64,000 nucleotides of DNA, taken from CAZRVH01 sp964603635 (GTDB taxonomy: Bacteria; Patescibacteriota; Gracilibacteria; Peribacterales; Peribacteraceae). The stretch is from NCBI GenBank assembly GCA_964603635.1, contig CAZRVH010000001.1, positions 62,001 through 126,000 of the forward strand, given 5' to 3'. Shown here piece after piece: positions 15,482 to 23,834 of the stretch (position 1 is the stretch's first letter; each line of letters opens with the position of its first letter). The notes beneath the pieces were generated by a model. The model did no database searches. It had not been told where the DNA came from and worked only from the letters and a program-made list of their open reading frames with translations. A program made the translations under genes and the position numbers.

Positions 15482-17368
15482 TTAGGAAAGCTCGGTAGCC
15501 GTTTCGATCTCGGCAGGTCCTCCGGATACCACTGCCTTGATGCGGCGCACGCCTGCTGAGCTGCTTTCTTCTTTCTGGATCTTGAAGCTGCCGAGCATCC
15601 CCGTGCGCGCCACATGCGGACCGCCGCAGATCTCCTTGCTGAACACGGGGCCGTCGCCGACCTTTCCCGTGCCCGCGACCTTCGCGGACGCATCGCCCAT
15701 TACGTACACCTTCACGTCCGCTGAGCCTGTGCTGAGCGCAGCCGAAGCATAGCGCTCGTCGAACACGCCGATCGCCCCTTCTTCTTTCGCGCCTTCCACC
15801 GTCGACAAGTGATAGCTCACGGGGAGGTCCGCCTTGATCGCCTCGTTCACCAGGTCTTCCGTTTCCTTGATCTGCTCCGGCGTCATCTTGTCCGTATGGT
15901 TGAAGTCGAAACGCAAACGCTCGGAGGTGATGTTACTTCCTTTTTGCCCGATGTGGTTTCCCAGCACACGGTGCAACGCGGCGTTGAGCAGGTGCGTGGC
16001 GGTGTGCAGCTTGGTCGTTTCCGCGGAGTTGTCCGCGAGTCCGCCTTTGAACTTCTGCTCGGCTCCCGCGCGGCTCTTCGCCTGGTGTTCCTCGAACGCT
16101 TTCTTGAATCCTTCTTCATCCACTTCATAATGTTGTTCCGCTGCCAATTCTTTTGTTAATTCAATCGGGAAACCATATGTGTCGTACAGATGGAACGCAT
16201 CTTGTCCGCTCATTCTTTTATTAGAGAAGCCTGTGGCTAGCATTTTTTCAAACTGCTTCATTCCCTCCTGAAGAGTTTGTACAAACTGATTTTCTTCTTT
16301 TTTCAAAGTATTTTCGATGTCGGTTTTCCTGAAGGTAAGCTGCGGATAAGCTTCTGCATAACTGCTCATCACCAAGAAAGAAACGGTGTAAATGAAAGTA
16401 TCGGAATTAATTCCTAGCGTTCTCATAGAGCGAATTGCACGCCTGATAAGTCTGCGCAAAACATATCCTTGATCAACGTTGGAGGGATGTACGCCGTCGG
16501 CAATCATGAATACCGCAGCTCTCAAGTGATCCGTAATAATTCGCGCATGACGCATTGTTTCAGCGTCTTTCTTTTGGGCATTTTGCATCACCATTTCAAC
16601 GATTGATTTCAGAGGTTCCACATCGTACACATTGCTTGCCCCTTGCAGCACCGCGGCCACGCGTTCCAGTCCCATGCCGGTGTCGACATTCTTCTGCGCG
16701 AGGGGCTCGAACGTACCGTCTTCCTTCTTGTTGTACTGCATGAACACGTCGTTCCAGATTTCCATCCAGTTCGGATCGTCGTTCGCGGGGTTGCTGCGCG
16801 GAGGCGGCAATTCCGACGGGCCGACCCAGTAGAACATTTCCGTATCCGGTCCGCAGGGCCCCGTCTGTCCGGCGGGTCCCCACCAGTTCTTCGCCTTGGG
16901 CAAAAACCCGATGCGTTCGCGCGGCACGCCCAGGCTCTCCCACACCGCGGCGGATTCCTCGTCCCTCGGCGCATCCGCGTCTCCTTCGAAACACGTCACC
17001 GCGAATTTCTCCAGCGGGATCTCCAATACCTTGATGAGGAACTCGAAGCTGAATTCGATCGCTTCCTTCTTGAAGTAATCGCCCAGCGACCAGTTGCCGA
17101 GCATCTCGAACATCGTGAGGTGCGTGGAGTCTCCCACTTCGTCGATGTCCCCCGTGCGCACGCAGCGCTGGACGTCCGCGAGGCGCGTGCCCTGCGGGTG
17201 CTTCTCGCCCATGAGATAGGGGACGAGCGGGTGCATCCCCGCCGTCGTGAAGAGCACGGTCGGGTCGTTCTCCGGCACCAGCGGCGCACCCGGGATGATC
17301 GCGTGGCCCTTCGACTGGAAGAAGTCGAGGTAGGATTGGCGGAGTTGGTCCGTGGTGAGGTTTTTCAT
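15482..17368 (-). CDS. alaS: Alanyl-tRNA synthetase, short form without C-Ala domain
   Basis: A 628-aa enzyme that charges tRNA-Ala. The class II catalytic core (residues about 1-240) starts LRQSYLDFFQSKGH and contains the VRTGDIDEVG and TGMGLER segments. A helical tRNA-recognition region follows, then the editing domain with its zinc ligands HTATH and CGGPH. The protein ends there, whereas the common form is about 870 aa with an oligomerising C-Ala domain. Such short forms are known in reduced genomes. An in-frame insert (ASAALSTGSA) in the editing domain coincides with a 28-base repeat-like sequence at 15720-15748. Confidence 0.95.
   Translation of the reverse strand: MKNLTTDQLRQSYLDFFQSKGHAIIPGAPLVPENDPTVLFTTAGMHPLVPYLMGEKHPQGTRLADVQRCVRTGDIDEVGDSTHLTMFEMLGNWSLGDYFKKEAIEFSFEFLIKVLEIPLEKFAVTCFEGDADAPRDEESAAVWESLGVPRERIGFLPKAKNWWGPAGQTGPCGPDTEMFYWVGPSELPPPRSNPANDDPNWMEIWNDVFMQYNKKEDGTFEPLAQKNVDTGMGLERVAAVLQGASNVYDVEPLKSIVEMVMQNAQKKDAETMRHARIITDHLRAAVFMIADGVHPSNVDQGYVLRRLIRRAIRSMRTLGINSDTFIYTVSFLVMSSYAEAYPQLTFRKTDIENTLKKEENQFVQTLQEGMKQFEKMLATGFSNKRMSGQDAFHLYDTYGFPIELTKELAAEQHYEVDEEGFKKAFEEHQAKSRAGAEQKFKGGLADNSAETTKLHTATHLLNAALHRVLGNHIGQKGSNITSERLRFDFNHTDKMTPEQIKETEDLVNEAIKADLPVSYHLSTVEGAKEEGAIGVFDERYASAALSTGSADVKVYVMGDASAKVAGTGKVGDGPVFSKEICGGPHVARTGMLGSFKIQKEESSSAGVRRIKAVVSGGPAEIETATELS
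15720..15748. repeat. Repeat-like insertion inside alaS
   Basis: The bases GCTGAGCCTGTGCTGAGCGC and the following AGCCGAAG form a self-complementary repeat-like unit of the kind I recall as dispersed in many bacterial genomes. In AlaRS it encodes about ten residues between the conserved ERY and DVKVYVMGD segments, where other AlaRS enzymes have no insert. Related fragments with TTCGAC..GCTCGGG cores lie at about 15325-15345 and 15455-15475. Confidence 0.5.
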
Positions 17369-17460
17369 GGGGAATGCAAGGAAGTAGCCCGCAGGATAGC
17401 AGGATCCAAACGGTGATGCGAGAATGGCTTTCCAGCCGTGAAAAAAGGCCTTTCCAAGGC

Positions 17461-17489
17461 GTGCAAGGAGCGCTCTTTTCTGCTATAAT
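17461..17489 (+). promoter_or_regulatory. Promoter of the tandem histidine kinase genes
   Basis: GTGCAA (17461-17466), a 17-nt spacer and a perfect TATAAT (17484-17489), with a GAAAGGA ribosome-binding site before the ATG at 17504. The same GTGCAA-17-TATA(A/C)T layout precedes tmRNA. Confidence 0.65.
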
Positions 17490-17503
17490 GAAAGGAAACA
17501 AAC

Positions 17504-18934
17504 ATGAACGCGAAAAACATGATCAGCGGCATCTGGAAGCGGATCCGATTCATCTTGGTTCCCATCGTCGTGCTCGCCGCCGCCGCCGCGCTCGGTTTGT
17601 ATTTTTTCACGCGCGGCCAGGCGATCATGCGCCAGGAACTGAAGGGTCACTTGCGCACCACGGCGACCATCGCGACCCTGTCGATCGATCCCGCGCTCGT
17701 CGCGGCCGTCCGTGACGAGCGGGACATGGGCGGGGACGCTTTCCGCAAGCTCTTGGCCCAGGTCCAGGCCGTGCGCCTCGGCGACGACAAGATCCTCTAC
17801 GCCTACGTGATGCGCAAAACGGACGATCCCGCCGCGCTCGCGTTCGTCGTGGATGCGGACAGCGCCCTCACGCGCGCGCAATTGGATCGGGACGGCAACG
17901 GCATCGTCGACGAAGACGAAGAGCCCGCGGTTCCCGGCGAACGCTACAAAGTGGCAGGGGATGCATTCTCCGTGCTGCGCATCGATGCGTTCCGCGAGCC
18001 GTCGGTGGATATCGAAATCACGCAGGACAAGTGGGGAAGGTACATCTCCGGGTACGCGCCCGTCCGCGACGCCCGGGGATCGGTCATCGCCATCCTTGGC
18101 ATCGACATGGATGCCGCGGAATTCATCGCCGCGTCGCAGGGTATTTTCTCGCCCATCGCGGTGCTGCTCGTGATGCTCTCGGCCATCGTGCTCGCATCGT
18201 ATATCTATTACATGTGGCATAGGCGCAATTACGAAACGCGCCTGCAGCTCGAAAGCGAACGCACGGCCCTGCTGGATCTCGCCACGCACCAGCTCGGCAT
18301 GCCGCTGGCGACGTTCAAATGGTGGCTGGAGATCCTGCGTGACAAGGACGGCGGGAAGTTCTGCGACAAGAACGGCGTGTGCGACGAGATGCAGCACGGC
18401 ATCGACCGCATGGACATGATCATCAAGTCCCTGCATGACGCGAACCACCTGTCGAAAGGCACCATGGATTACCGCTCCGAATCCGCCTCGCTGTCCCAAG
18501 TGATCCGCGAATCGGTCGAGGGCATGAAGCCGGATCTTGCCAAGCGGAACCAGGTGATTTCCTTCGAGGATGAAGGAGGCCTTCCTCAACTGCATATCGA
18601 TCCCAAACTGATCGGCGGCGTCATCTCGGAACTCATCGAGAACGCGCGCATGTACTCGCCTGAGGGCGCGCGCATCGACATCCGCCTGTCCAGGAAAAGG
18701 AACGCGGCCGTCATCGACGTCATCGACACGGGTTACGGCATCGCCCCGGACGAGGTCGCTGCCGTCTTCGAGAAATTCAAGCGCGGCCGCGACGCCATGA
18801 AGCGCAAGCCCGTGGGCAACGGACTCGGCCTGTACATCGCGAAGGGCATCGTCGAGCATGCGGGCGGCACTATCATGCTGAAGAGCAAACTCGGACAAGG
18901 AACGCATATCCGCATCACGCTCCCGCTGCCATGA
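17504..18934 (+). CDS. Membrane sensor histidine kinase with an EF-hand-like loop (copy 1)
   Basis: A 476-aa sensor kinase. Two membrane helices (about residues 12-36 and 212-236) enclose an extracytoplasmic sensor of about 175 residues. Inside the sensor, D128-E139 (DRDGNGIVDEDE) matches an EF-hand/dockerin calcium loop. A HisKA helix follows with phosphoacceptor H in ATHQLGMP, then an HATPase domain with N box (ELIENARMYSP), DTGYGIAP and GNGLGLYIAKG. No response regulator gene is next to it. The stop overlaps the start of its paralog by 4 bases. Confidence 0.9.
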   Translation: MNAKNMISGIWKRIRFILVPIVVLAAAAALGLYFFTRGQAIMRQELKGHLRTTATIATLSIDPALVAAVRDERDMGGDAFRKLLAQVQAVRLGDDKILYAYVMRKTDDPAALAFVVDADSALTRAQLDRDGNGIVDEDEEPAVPGERYKVAGDAFSVLRIDAFREPSVDIEITQDKWGRYISGYAPVRDARGSVIAILGIDMDAAEFIAASQGIFSPIAVLLVMLSAIVLASYIYYMWHRRNYETRLQLESERTALLDLATHQLGMPLATFKWWLEILRDKDGGKFCDKNGVCDEMQHGIDRMDMIIKSLHDANHLSKGTMDYRSESASLSQVIRESVEGMKPDLAKRNQVISFEDEGGLPQLHIDPKLIGGVISELIENARMYSPEGARIDIRLSRKRNAAVIDVIDTGYGIAPDEVAAVFEKFKRGRDAMKRKPVGNGLGLYIAKGIVEHAGGTIMLKSKLGQGTHIRITLPLP

Positions 18935-20391
18935 TGATGAAAACCCGCGATACCTGGCTGGGATACTTCTTCTCGTCCGTCACGAGGGGCGAGCGCCTGC
19001 GCATTTTCCTGGCGCCGTTCGTCGTCGTGACGGGTGCGGTGCTGATGGGGTACCTCCTCTTCGCCCGCAGCGAGGAGCTCATGAAGAACCAGCTGCGCGA
19101 ACACCTGCGCGTCACCGCCGCCGTCGGCGCGTTGCATATCGATCCCGCCCTCGTGGCGCAGGTCCGTGGCGCGGACGATACCGATTCTCCCGCCTTCCGG
19201 CGCCTCCTGAAGCAGGTGCAGGCCGTCCGTGCGCAAGACCCGCTCATCCTCTACGCGTACGTCATGCGCAAGACGCAGGATCCGGATACCCTCGCCTTCG
19301 TTGTAGACGCGGATAGCGCGCTTACCGCGGCGCAGTTGGATGAAAACGAAAGCGGTACGGTGGACGATGACGAGGCGCCCGGATTGCCCGGCGAGGAATA
19401 TGACGTAAGCGACGATTCCTTCCTGCCTCTCCGCACGGATGGCTTCTCCAAGCCCGTGACGGACGAGGAAATCACCGAAGATCGTTGGGGAAGCTACATC
19501 TCGGGTTATGCCCCCGTCTTCGACGCCGACGGCAAGGCCGTGGCCATTTTGGGCATCGACATGGACGCCGGCAACTTCTTCCGCCTGTCGCGCAGCGTCA
19601 TCTCGCCGTTCATCCTCCTGCTGGTCATCCTCTCCGGATTCATCGTCGCGGGATACTTGCTCTACATGTGGAACGCGCACAACGTCGAAGCCCTGAAGAA
19701 GATCGATAAGGAGCGCTCCGGTCTCCTGCAGCTGACGTTCCATCAGCTGGGCGAGCCGATCACCATCATGCAGTGGTCCTTGGAAACTCTCAGCGATAAC
19801 CTGACGTTGCAGCAATTGGAGCACGTCGTTCCCGAGCACATCGCCACCATGAACGAAGGGCTGCGCCGCCTGAACGGCATCATCGACACGCTGCAGTTCG
19901 CGGAGAAGATCGATCTCCGCTCCATCGAATTCAACATCGCGCCTACGGACCTTCCGTCCGTGCTGAAGGACGTCTCTTTGAAATACAAGACGATCCTGGA
20001 GGCATCGCAACAGCAGTTATCCATCCGTTGCGACGAAGGGGTCAAGGTGCTGGCCGACAGGGAATACCTGCGCGTGCTTCTGTCCGAGGTGATCGGCAAC
20101 GCCATCGCGTACTCCACCAAGGCCTGCACGGTCGACGTGCGCGTGCATCCCGTCCACCGCATCATCCATATCGATATCCAGGACCACGGTTGCGGCATCC
20201 CGACCGCCGACATGCCCCGCCTGTTCGAGAAATACATGCGCGGCAAGAACGCGCACCTCCGCAAGCCGGACGGCAACGGCCTCGGCCTCTACATTTGCAA
20301 AGGCATCGCGGACGGCATGAACGGCACCATCGCGGTGGAAAGCATCGAGGACGTGGGCACGAAGGTGAGCATCACGCTGCCGATGGCATAA
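18931..20391 (+). CDS. Membrane sensor histidine kinase with an EF-hand-like loop (copy 2)
   Basis: A 486-aa paralog of the preceding kinase, with the same order: membrane helix, sensor, membrane helix, HisKA (H in TFHQLGEP), HATPase (DHGCGIP, GNGLGLYICKG). The calcium-loop-like segment is kept at D137-E148 (DENESGTVDDDE) despite clear divergence around it. ATGA overlap with copy 1 means co-translation, so a heterodimer or paired sensing is plausible. No cognate regulator is encoded nearby. Confidence 0.9.
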   Translation: MMMKTRDTWLGYFFSSVTRGERLRIFLAPFVVVTGAVLMGYLLFARSEELMKNQLREHLRVTAAVGALHIDPALVAQVRGADDTDSPAFRRLLKQVQAVRAQDPLILYAYVMRKTQDPDTLAFVVDADSALTAAQLDENESGTVDDDEAPGLPGEEYDVSDDSFLPLRTDGFSKPVTDEEITEDRWGSYISGYAPVFDADGKAVAILGIDMDAGNFFRLSRSVISPFILLLVILSGFIVAGYLLYMWNAHNVEALKKIDKERSGLLQLTFHQLGEPITIMQWSLETLSDNLTLQQLEHVVPEHIATMNEGLRRLNGIIDTLQFAEKIDLRSIEFNIAPTDLPSVLKDVSLKYKTILEASQQQLSIRCDEGVKVLADREYLRVLLSEVIGNAIAYSTKACTVDVRVHPVHRIIHIDIQDHGCGIPTADMPRLFEKYMRGKNAHLRKPDGNGLGLYICKGIADGMNGTIAVESIEDVGTKVSITLPMA

Positions 20392-20407
20392 TTCGCTTGG
20401 AAAATCC

Positions 20408-20436
20408 GTGCAATGGGAGGGGATTGGCGCTATACT
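20408..20436 (+). promoter_or_regulatory. Candidate promoter upstream of tmRNA
   Basis: GTGCAA (20408-20413), a 17-nt spacer and TATACT (20431-20436). It would give a precursor about 190 nt longer than mature tmRNA. That 5' stretch holds GC-rich inverted repeats and no convincing ORF. Confidence 0.5.
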
Positions 20437-20634
20437 TTCCTTGTGTTCGTTTACACCAATGGCTCTCTCGAAGAGCAAAAAATGTATTCAGATATTTAGC
20501 CTTCCATTAGGGATAAAAGACTATTGTTCGCCTTCGTCCGGCTGCACTGTGTTACGCCGGGAATACGGCGGGACAATGGATCTTCGGCTTCACCCGGCGT
20601 CCTTCGGACTTGGGTTCAGCTCGAATTCACCATT

Positions 20635-21043
20635 GGGGATGACAGGTTTCGACAGCGTGAATACGTTGGATGCTTTGCTTCGATCCGGGATGGCAACGGT
20701 TCCCGATACCCACTTGTTGCAACCATAGATGCAAAAACATCTGTACGCACGCTCGGCGCACGCTTCCAGTCTGCTCTCGCGAGCATGACCCCGGCATACG
20801 CTTTCGCTGCTTAAGTTTCCCTTTACCGGAAACGCGTCTTACCCTCGATCCTCGCTGAAGGGATAAGGCGTCACTAGCGAGGTTGGCCTCCGACTGATGT
20901 GACGGTCCGCCCGAATTCAGCATCAATCCTCACTCCCTTTCTTTGTTCCTATCTTAGGGGATGCGTTGTAACGAAAGGTTCATGATCGTACGGGCAGCAT
21001 TCATCCACGTTGGACCCGGGTTCGACTCCCGGCATCTCCACCA
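20635..21043 (+). ncRNA. ssrA: tmRNA (transfer-messenger RNA)
   Basis: About 409 nt. The 5' end GGGGATGACAGGTTTCGACAG and the 3' end GGTTCGACTCCCGGCATCTCC plus encoded ACCA form the alanyl acceptor stem and T-arm of tmRNA. After a TAG..GCA resume context (GCA at 20731), a reading frame runs to TAA at 20812-20814. The predicted degradation tag is 27 residues, begins AKTSVR and ends in the canonical hydrophobic AYAFAA. The product rescues stalled ribosomes and tags the nascent chain for proteolysis. The 3' end is repeated at 22496 (see repeats). Confidence 0.95.
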
Positions 21044-21044
21044 C
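21030..21044. repeat. Left direct repeat at the tmRNA 3' end (putative attachment site)
   Basis: CGGCATCTCCACCAC covers the end of the T-arm, the acceptor strand and the CCA of tmRNA. An identical 15-mer occurs at 22496-22510. The 3' ends of tmRNA genes are classic integration targets. Confidence 0.65.
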
Positions 21045-21267
21045 ACTTCGCTCCCTGATGGGAGCTTCGCGTGGTGAACCATATCGCCACAATCATGATG
21101 CACACTGCGAAGTGTGCCCCGCAGAGCTGCGAGAGCAGCGGCGTGGGGCAGGTTCTACCACTGTAAAGAACGCATTTTTATGTGCACCGAAGCCAAAAAT
21201 CGATTCCCTTTCATAGGGATGATATTTTTCGTCATGCAGATCGAAGAAAGACATGCATACTTTCAGA

Positions 21268-21504
21268 ATGTTTTACGTTTATATTCTGTCGCTTGAAAAT
21301 GGTCAGTTTTATATCGGCTTCACTCGGGATTTGAAAAGAAGATTAGGAAAACACAGTCACGGTGAGGTGCGTACTACCGCGAAAATGCCGCCGAGAGAGC
21401 TGGTTTTTTATGCTGCGTTTACATCAGAAACAAAAGCCTTTGAATTTGAGCGTTATTTAAAAACATCATCAGGTTTCGCCTTTCGGAATAAGAGGCTTAT
21501 TTGA
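21268..21504 (+). CDS. GIY-YIG nuclease domain protein (UPF0213-like)
   Basis: 78 aa from the methionine in MFYVYILSLENG; the frame is open 5 codons further upstream. The single domain has the family core YVYILSLENGQFYIG, followed by DLKRRLGKH and the closing FEFERYLK helix. Stand-alone small GIY-YIG proteins of this kind are common, with unproven DNA-related roles. The gene is AT-richer than its surroundings and is the first gene inside the tmRNA-flanked interval. Confidence 0.8.
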   Translation: MFYVYILSLENGQFYIGFTRDLKRRLGKHSHGEVRTTAKMPPRELVFYAAFTSETKAFEFERYLKTSSGFAFRNKRLI

Positions 21505-21587
21505 TATTCTACTCAAATCGGATCCTTTCCACCATTGATTCCATAACTGATGTGAATATTTGTGTCATAATATGATAACCTACCTTT

Positions 21588-22460
21588 ATGGATGCTAAAA
21601 ATTCGAAGATAAAGGCGGTTGGATACACGCTCAGTTGCATCGTACTGTGGGCGTTTATTCCTGTTGTCTCAAAATTCGGACAAAGCACGTTGGATAACGT
21701 CCAATTTCTTTTTTGGTCGAGCGCACTGTCATTGGTGGTTGTATTTTTGGCGGCTGTTTTTGCAGGAAAAATTTCTACGATGAAAGAGTATTCACCGAAG
21801 CGAATACTCAATGCTCTTTTCCTGGGTTTCTTAGGGGCCTTCCTGTATTACCTTTTGCTGTATTACGGCTATGCCCACGCTCAGGGGCTAGAGGTTCTGG
21901 CTTTGCAATATACGTGGCCTATATTCATCGTACTTTTCTCGACCATATTCCTTAAAGAACGTCCGACCACGCGAACCATTATCGCACTCGTCTTGGGATT
22001 CTTGGGGGTTGTCATCGTCCTTACCAAGGGGCGATTCCAAGCATTGGAGTTCGGCAGCCTTGGAGCCGATGTCATTGTCCTGATTGCAGCGAGTGTCTTC
22101 GGGCTCTTTTCTGTGTTAAGCAAAAAATCCAAGAACGAAGCATTCAGTGCCACGGTATACTTTTTCATCTCAGCCACCGCCTTCTCGGCGCTTACGATGT
22201 TTCTGACATCGCATTTTGCCATTCCCCAAGGCACGGCATGGTTGCCGATAGTTATTAACGGTGCACTTATCAACGGGCTTTCCTATGTATTATGGCTTCA
22301 GGCATTGAAGTATGGAGATGCTTCTTTTGTCGCACCCTTTGTCTTCCTTACCCCTGTAGTTGCCGCACTCCTTATTGTCTTGTTCTTCCGCGAGCCTCTT
22401 TTACCTGCATACATATTCGGTTTGTTGGCTGTTGTCCTGGGTGGTGTCATAGCGAAATAA
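21588..22460 (+). CDS. EamA/DMT-family transporter
   Basis: A 290-aa membrane protein with about ten helices in two repeated halves. Features of the drug/metabolite transporter superfamily include WAFIPVVSKFG near the N-terminus, ALQYTWPIFIVLFSTIFLKERP closing the first repeat, and FVAPFVFLTPVVAALL in the second. The substrate cannot be read from sequence. It is the last gene before the right copy of the tmRNA 3'-end repeat, so it may have arrived by integration. Confidence 0.85.
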   Translation: MDAKNSKIKAVGYTLSCIVLWAFIPVVSKFGQSTLDNVQFLFWSSALSLVVVFLAAVFAGKISTMKEYSPKRILNALFLGFLGAFLYYLLLYYGYAHAQGLEVLALQYTWPIFIVLFSTIFLKERPTTRTIIALVLGFLGVVIVLTKGRFQALEFGSLGADVIVLIAASVFGLFSVLSKKSKNEAFSATVYFFISATAFSALTMFLTSHFAIPQGTAWLPIVINGALINGLSYVLWLQALKYGDASFVAPFVFLTPVVAALLIVLFFREPLLPAYIFGLLAVVLGGVIAK

Positions 22461-22495
22461 AAACCATTCCAGGCTTGTAAGATAGTAGTCAGTTA

Positions 22496-22510
22496 CGGCA
22501 TCTCCACCAC
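22496..22510. repeat. Right direct repeat of the tmRNA 3' end (putative attachment site)
   Basis: An exact 15-base copy of the tmRNA 3' end (CGGCATCTCCACCAC) lies in the intergenic region after the EamA gene. Similarity does not extend beyond these bases. The enclosed interval is 1.45 kb and contains no recombinase, so any element is degenerate. Confidence 0.6.
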
Positions 22511-22583
22511 TGATTTCATAACAGCTTACCAGGCCAGACACATGCGTTGTTCGTTATACGCGTTCCCGATACAATACTGAAGT

Positions 22584-22979
22584 ATGAAATTTATTCTTCT
22601 TAGCACATTCGCGTACTGTCTTGTGACGTTTCCCTATGCCGTCGTTTGGCATATGGTTATTTTTAAACCCCTCTATCAAAAGTGGGAGTATTTTGGTGGC
22701 AATCCCAAGCCGCAGCTGGGACTTCTGTCGATGGTGGTTCAGGGTGTTGTGCTTTCGACAGGATTGTCTTTGCTGCCCCAATATCAGTCGTCACTTTCGG
22801 CCATCATGGTCTACATGCTTCTCTGCGGAATATTTCTGTGGAGTTCCCACGTCATAGCGGCGATGGCGAAACACGCAGAGTCTCGAAGCGTCTCTTTTCT
22901 GGCTCTGGAGACGGTGTATCTGTTCTTGCAGTTCCTGCTCTTTGGTCTTTGTACCTACGGTATAGTTCGTTTTTTATAA
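22584..22979 (+). CDS. Four-helix membrane protein of unknown function
   Basis: A 131-aa protein with four hydrophobic segments (residues about 3-28, 46-64, 72-92, 102-130). A conserved-looking polar patch, YFGGNPKPQLGLLSM, lies between helices 1 and 2. No family assigned. The small zinc-finger-like gene follows 18 bp downstream on the same strand, so they may form a pair. Confidence 0.6.
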   Translation: MKFILLSTFAYCLVTFPYAVVWHMVIFKPLYQKWEYFGGNPKPQLGLLSMVVQGVVLSTGLSLLPQYQSSLSAIMVYMLLCGIFLWSSHVIAAMAKHAESRSVSFLALETVYLFLQFLLFGLCTYGIVRFL

Positions 22980-22997
22980 GATAACCACCTAAAGCCT

Positions 22998-23183
22998 ATG
23001 AAAACCCTTACATGCGATCTCTGTGATGCAACGGCAGAAGGAGAAACGTTCGAAGCGTGGATGATGAATCTCATGCCCCACTACATGCAGGCTCATCCCG
23101 AGGTCATGAACGATTCCGCCCATACCGAAGAGGATAAGCAGAAGTGGATGGCTGACAATAAGGCGAGGTTCGATGCTGCCTGA
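22998..23183 (+). CDS. Small CxxC/His protein (DUF1059-like)
   Basis: A 61-aa soluble protein starting KTLTCDLCDATAEGETFEAW and containing NLMPHYMQAHPEVM. The C-x2-C and H-x4-H residues could bind one zinc ion. The pattern resembles DUF1059 small proteins, which have no assigned role. It sits directly after the four-helix membrane protein. Confidence 0.55.
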   Translation: MKTLTCDLCDATAEGETFEAWMMNLMPHYMQAHPEVMNDSAHTEEDKQKWMADNKARFDAA

Positions 23184-23292
23184 GCTTCATAAGTAGTAAT
23201 CGAAGCGTTACAAGATATGTATGTAGTAGCCAATCGCCGCATTTTTTCCGCTTTCATTTCAAAAAATTCGGGAGGCCTCTACAATCAAGCAT

Positions 23293-23709
23293 ATGACCAC
23301 CCTCAACCCCTACATCAACTTCAACGGGAATGCCGAAGAGGCGTTTACCTTCTACCAGTCCGTCTTCGGCGGGGAGTTCGGCAAGGTCATCCGCTTCAAG
23401 GACCTGCCCGGTTTTCCGGCCGACAATGCGAATGCGGAGAAGATCATGCAGATCACGCTTCCCATCGGTCCCACGGTCCTCATGGCCAACGATGTCCCCG
23501 CGGAAATGGGGCCGGTGAACGAGAACGAGAACCGGTCGAAGATCACCGTGTACGCCGACAACAAGGAGGAAGCCGAAAGGATCTTCAATGGCCTGTCCGC
23601 CGGAGGCACGGTAGAAATGCCGATGGACGAAAGCCCCTGGGGTACCTACGCCGCGATGTTTCGCGATAAGTACGGCATCGAGTGGATGATCGAAGCTCCT
23701 AAGATATAA
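23293..23709 (+). CDS. VOC-fold protein, PhnB/YjdN-like
   Basis: A 138-aa protein of the vicinal-oxygen-chelate (glyoxalase/bleomycin resistance) fold. It starts TLNPYINFNGNAEEAFTFYQ, has the FGGEFGKVIRFKDLP segment and ends in WGTYAAMFRDKYGIEWMI, all typical of the PhnB/YjdN subgroup. The biochemical role of that subgroup is not established. Monocistronic. Confidence 0.85.
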   Translation: MTTLNPYINFNGNAEEAFTFYQSVFGGEFGKVIRFKDLPGFPADNANAEKIMQITLPIGPTVLMANDVPAEMGPVNENENRSKITVYADNKEEAERIFNGLSAGGTVEMPMDESPWGTYAAMFRDKYGIEWMIEAPKI

Positions 23710-23790
23710 GTAGCGTTCGCCTCTTGCTTCTTCGGTTTCAACCGTGACTGCGACAACCGTTCGGCCGCGCGCCTTTGTTTTTCCACGCAA

Positions 23791-23824
23791 GAAAAACCCC
23801 TTACCGACCGATGTCGATAAGGGG
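23791..23824 (-). terminator. Intrinsic terminator of the epimerase-like gene
   Basis: On the minus strand an 11-12-bp stem (CCCCTTATCGAC / GTCGGTAAGGGG) is followed by TTTTTC, just past the stop of the gene ending at 23835. Confidence 0.85.
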
Positions 23825-23834
23825 CGTGGGTCCG

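Noticed and set aside
15361..15693. A separate small protein overlapping the alaS end
   Set aside because: The only conserved part is the duplicated alaS tail; the rest of the frame reads alaS out of phase.
17483..20010. Two long minus-strand frames opposite the kinases
   Set aside because: The plus-strand frames carry complete HisKA and HATPase motifs and a consensus promoter; the minus frames show only His/Arg/Asp-rich filler.
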